The position numbers were made by a program, and so were the translations under genes. Below the pieces are notes generated by a model that saw only the letters and a program-made list of their open reading frames with translations, made no database searches and was not told the origin of the DNA. Source: an uncultured Clostridia bacterium (GTDB lineage Bacteria > Bacillota > Clostridia > Christensenellales > UBA1242). From it: a DNA stretch of 5,979 nt. The stretch's first letter is position 1, and each line of letters opens with the position of its first letter. Below, piece by piece: positions 4,451 to 5,979 of the stretch. The stretch lies in NCBI GenBank assembly GCA_934771675.1, contig CAKVMF010000064.1, forward strand, positions 1 through 5,979. Direction: 5' to 3'.

Positions 4451-5875
4451 TTATTTTTTAGAAATTTTTGACGATGATTTTTGAATAGTTGATGATGACT
4501 TTGTAAGTTTTTTTGCAAACTCATTAAACTTGATGTTTTTGTTTATCAAGTTGTCAAAAGCGGTGTAACTTTCGTCGGTTTCATTTGCATTTTTGGCATC
4601 CACCATAAACACAACCGAAATGATAAAGAATATAAAGAATCTTTCACTAAAAATCATTTCTTCAATACCCAAAATTAGATAGGTCAAAAATGGAAGCATG
4701 TTGTCGTATTTGATTTTCAAACTGCCAGAAGAATTTTTGATATAGCTGTAAATCAACACAGCAATAAGCACAATACCAATAAACCCAAATCTTGAAAGAA
4801 TGTAAAGATAAATATTGTGCGAGCCGATTGGAATAAGCTCATTTGTAAACAGTCCAACACCAAAGAGCATTTTTGGAACAGATGAACGAATCATATCCAT
4901 ATAAGTGAACCAAATTTGGCTTCTTCCTGTTGTGAATTTGTTAATAATTGACTTGTCAGAATTGTAAACGAAAAATCTTTCAATGATGTTTTTCATAAAA
5001 TCTTTAAACACAAAGCAAGCGACAACAAACACAATCAAAATTGGAATAATAACTCGGAACGATTTAAGTTTGTATTTTTTTATAAGCCAAATTGAAAGAT
5101 AAGCAACAAATCCAACCAAAATAACAATAAATGCTTTTGACATAGTCATAAATCCAACAACCATTGCAAAAATAATAACAAGTGCACATTTCAAGAATCT
5201 GCTCTTGCGGTTGATAAGATTGTAAATTTCGAAAGCAATCAAGAACAAACAGTTCATTGAAAGGTGGTTTGTGTGAGCAGAAAATAGTTGAAGTCTGCTG
5301 AAATATTCATCAATAAAGTAGATAAAATATTTGTAAGTTGGAATCAAAAGTGCAATTGCACCAAGAATTGTTGATGCCAAAAGACCAAGAGCCATGTAGT
5401 CAATAGCTTTTTGAAAGTCCATAGATTTGTGCAAACAGAAAAAGAGATAACTAGCATAAAAAATTGCAATAATCAAACTTCCCTGTTCAAATCCGCTAAA
5501 TCCAACTTCATAGTGAATGATGCTATAAAAAGCGAGCATTGCAGTTGTCAAGATAAGTGGAAAAAGATAAACTTTGTTTTCTTTTCTTTTCACCTGAATA
5601 ATATAGTTGATAATAAGTGACGCAAGTCCAGCGCAAAGATTGAACATAAAAAACACTCTTGCAACTGAAAAGAACACAAAATATAAAAGTCCACAAAGCA
5701 CTTCATCTGGTTTTGAAAAAAGATAAGTGATTGAAACAACGGCGCAAGCAAAATAGACAAAAGGTGACCATATTCCAGATAAAAACACAAGCAAAGAACA
5801 TAAGCCGAGCGAAAACTCAAACTTATGCTTAATCACAAAGTTTAGCCATTTGTTTTGCAATATCTTTGCCGTCAT
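4451..5875 (-). CDS. O-antigen ligase/polymerase-like (Wzy_C family) membrane protein
   Basis: Polytopic membrane protein of 474 residues. The family joins or polymerises lipid-linked glycan repeat units on the outer face of the membrane; in a Gram-positive cell this suggests capsule, exopolysaccharide or wall-polysaccharide assembly. What is seen: about ten or more hydrophobic helices between residues 20 and 425; an SRLQLFSAHTNHLSM segment (193-207) at the place where family members carry an R...N-H-type motif; TMSKAF (244-249), like the usual LS-R/K helix; TTGRSQIW (315-322) followed by a large external loop; then GVGLF and GSHNIYLYILSRFGF (351-365), the most characteristic family signature. 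The tail is soluble and rich in Ser and Lys (about 455-474). The start at 5875 (ATG) is preferred: AAGGA lies 6 bases upstream, whereas the in-frame TTG at 5881 would sit on top of that site. The gene follows another - strand gene by 9 bases, forming an operon. The glycan made cannot be told. Confidence 0.8.
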   Translation of the reverse strand: MTAKILQNKWLNFVIKHKFEFSLGLCSLLVFLSGIWSPFVYFACAVVSITYLFSKPDEVLCGLLYFVFFSVARVFFMFNLCAGLASLIINYIIQVKRKENKVYLFPLILTTAMLAFYSIIHYEVGFSGFEQGSLIIAIFYASYLFFCLHKSMDFQKAIDYMALGLLASTILGAIALLIPTYKYFIYFIDEYFSRLQLFSAHTNHLSMNCLFLIAFEIYNLINRKSRFLKCALVIIFAMVVGFMTMSKAFIVILVGFVAYLSIWLIKKYKLKSFRVIIPILIVFVVACFVFKDFMKNIIERFFVYNSDKSIINKFTTGRSQIWFTYMDMIRSSVPKMLFGVGLFTNELIPIGSHNIYLYILSRFGFIGIVLIAVLIYSYIKNSSGSLKIKYDNMLPFLTYLILGIEEMIFSERFFIFFIISVVFMVDAKNANETDESYTAFDNLINKNIKFNEFAKKLTKSSSTIQKSSSKISKK

Positions 5876-5879
5876 AATC

Positions 5880-5886
5880 AATCCTT
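5880..5886 (-). promoter_or_regulatory. Ribosome binding site overlapping the upstream stop codon
   Basis: TAAGGA on the - strand joins the TAA stop of the upstream gene (5887-5885) to the AAGGA site of the next gene. The spacing to the ATG at 5875 is 6 bases. This favours the ATG over the TTG at 5881 and implies translational coupling. Confidence 0.7.
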
Positions 5887-5979
5887 AAGAGTTTATTAAT
5901 TTTTTGAATAATGAAATATTTTCATCAAAAACCGCATCAATCAAATAATTTTTTGCGGTTATTTTCGCATTTTCACGCA
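5885..5979 (-). CDS. 3' end of an upstream gene, possibly a glycosyltransferase (partial)
   Basis: Too short to stand out as a whole gene: an open frame enters from the right edge and gives 30 codons before TAA at 5887-5885, reading RENAKITAKNYL, then IDAVFDENISLFKKLINS. The alternating Ala/Lys helix followed by a phenylalanine-rich, basic end resembles the C-terminal helix of many glycosyltransferases, which would fit the downstream O-antigen ligase-like gene. That family guess is weak. The 9-base gap and stop-overlapping ribosome binding site support this being a real coding end. The rest lies outside the window. Confidence 0.6.
   Translation of the reverse strand, partial: RENAKITAKNYLIDAVFDENISLFKKLINS

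Overview
The window looks like a low-GC, Gram-positive, endospore-forming member of the Bacillota, probably an uncultured Clostridia-type genome. The evidence is an AT-rich composition, strong AAGGAGG-type ribosome binding sites, and a GerAB/GerAC germinant-receptor gene pair. The species cannot be read from the sequence.

Layout. Positions 2-2484 (+) carry the end of a germinant-receptor operon. A GerAB-type membrane permease is followed, with a 4-base ATGA overlap, by a GerAC-type protein that has no lipobox cysteine and carries a long Ser/Gly linker. The third usual subunit (GerAA) would lie upstream, outside the window. Positions 3193-4284 (-) encode an unassigned two-pass membrane protein with a Ser/Gly/Arg-rich N-terminus, an external domain, a charged helix and a C-terminal double-CxxC zinc ribbon. 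It has its own promoter. Positions 4451-5875 (-) encode a polytopic O-antigen ligase/polymerase-like protein. It follows, after 9 bases, the last 30 codons of another gene that runs off the window edge. That pair looks like the end of a surface-polysaccharide operon, closed by an intrinsic terminator at about 4389-4422.

The most unusual part is the roughly 700-base gap between the two convergent genes (2485-3192). It is packed with repeats rather than genes. Two nested palindromes of about 128 bases each (A, 2482-2609; B, 3083-3210) sit at the 3' ends of the + and - genes, in the same sense relative to their genes. They share a conserved loop (ACACTCATTTACGT, a short variable part, then GTAAAATC) inside stems whose sequences differ but stay paired through compensatory changes. 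Broken pieces of the same family lie at 2957-3069. One of them makes a perfect 30-base inverted repeat with element A. Between them is a T-rich tandem array (2583-2885) of about 70-base units, built from 35-base half-units and alternating as 140-base dimers. The array appears to have grown out of the outer arm of element A. The palindromes may be 3'-end/terminator structures, a small interspersed (possibly mobile) repeat family, or both.

The three gene blocks have no evident functional link. Germination, the zinc-ribbon membrane protein and polysaccharide assembly appear to be separate transcription units.
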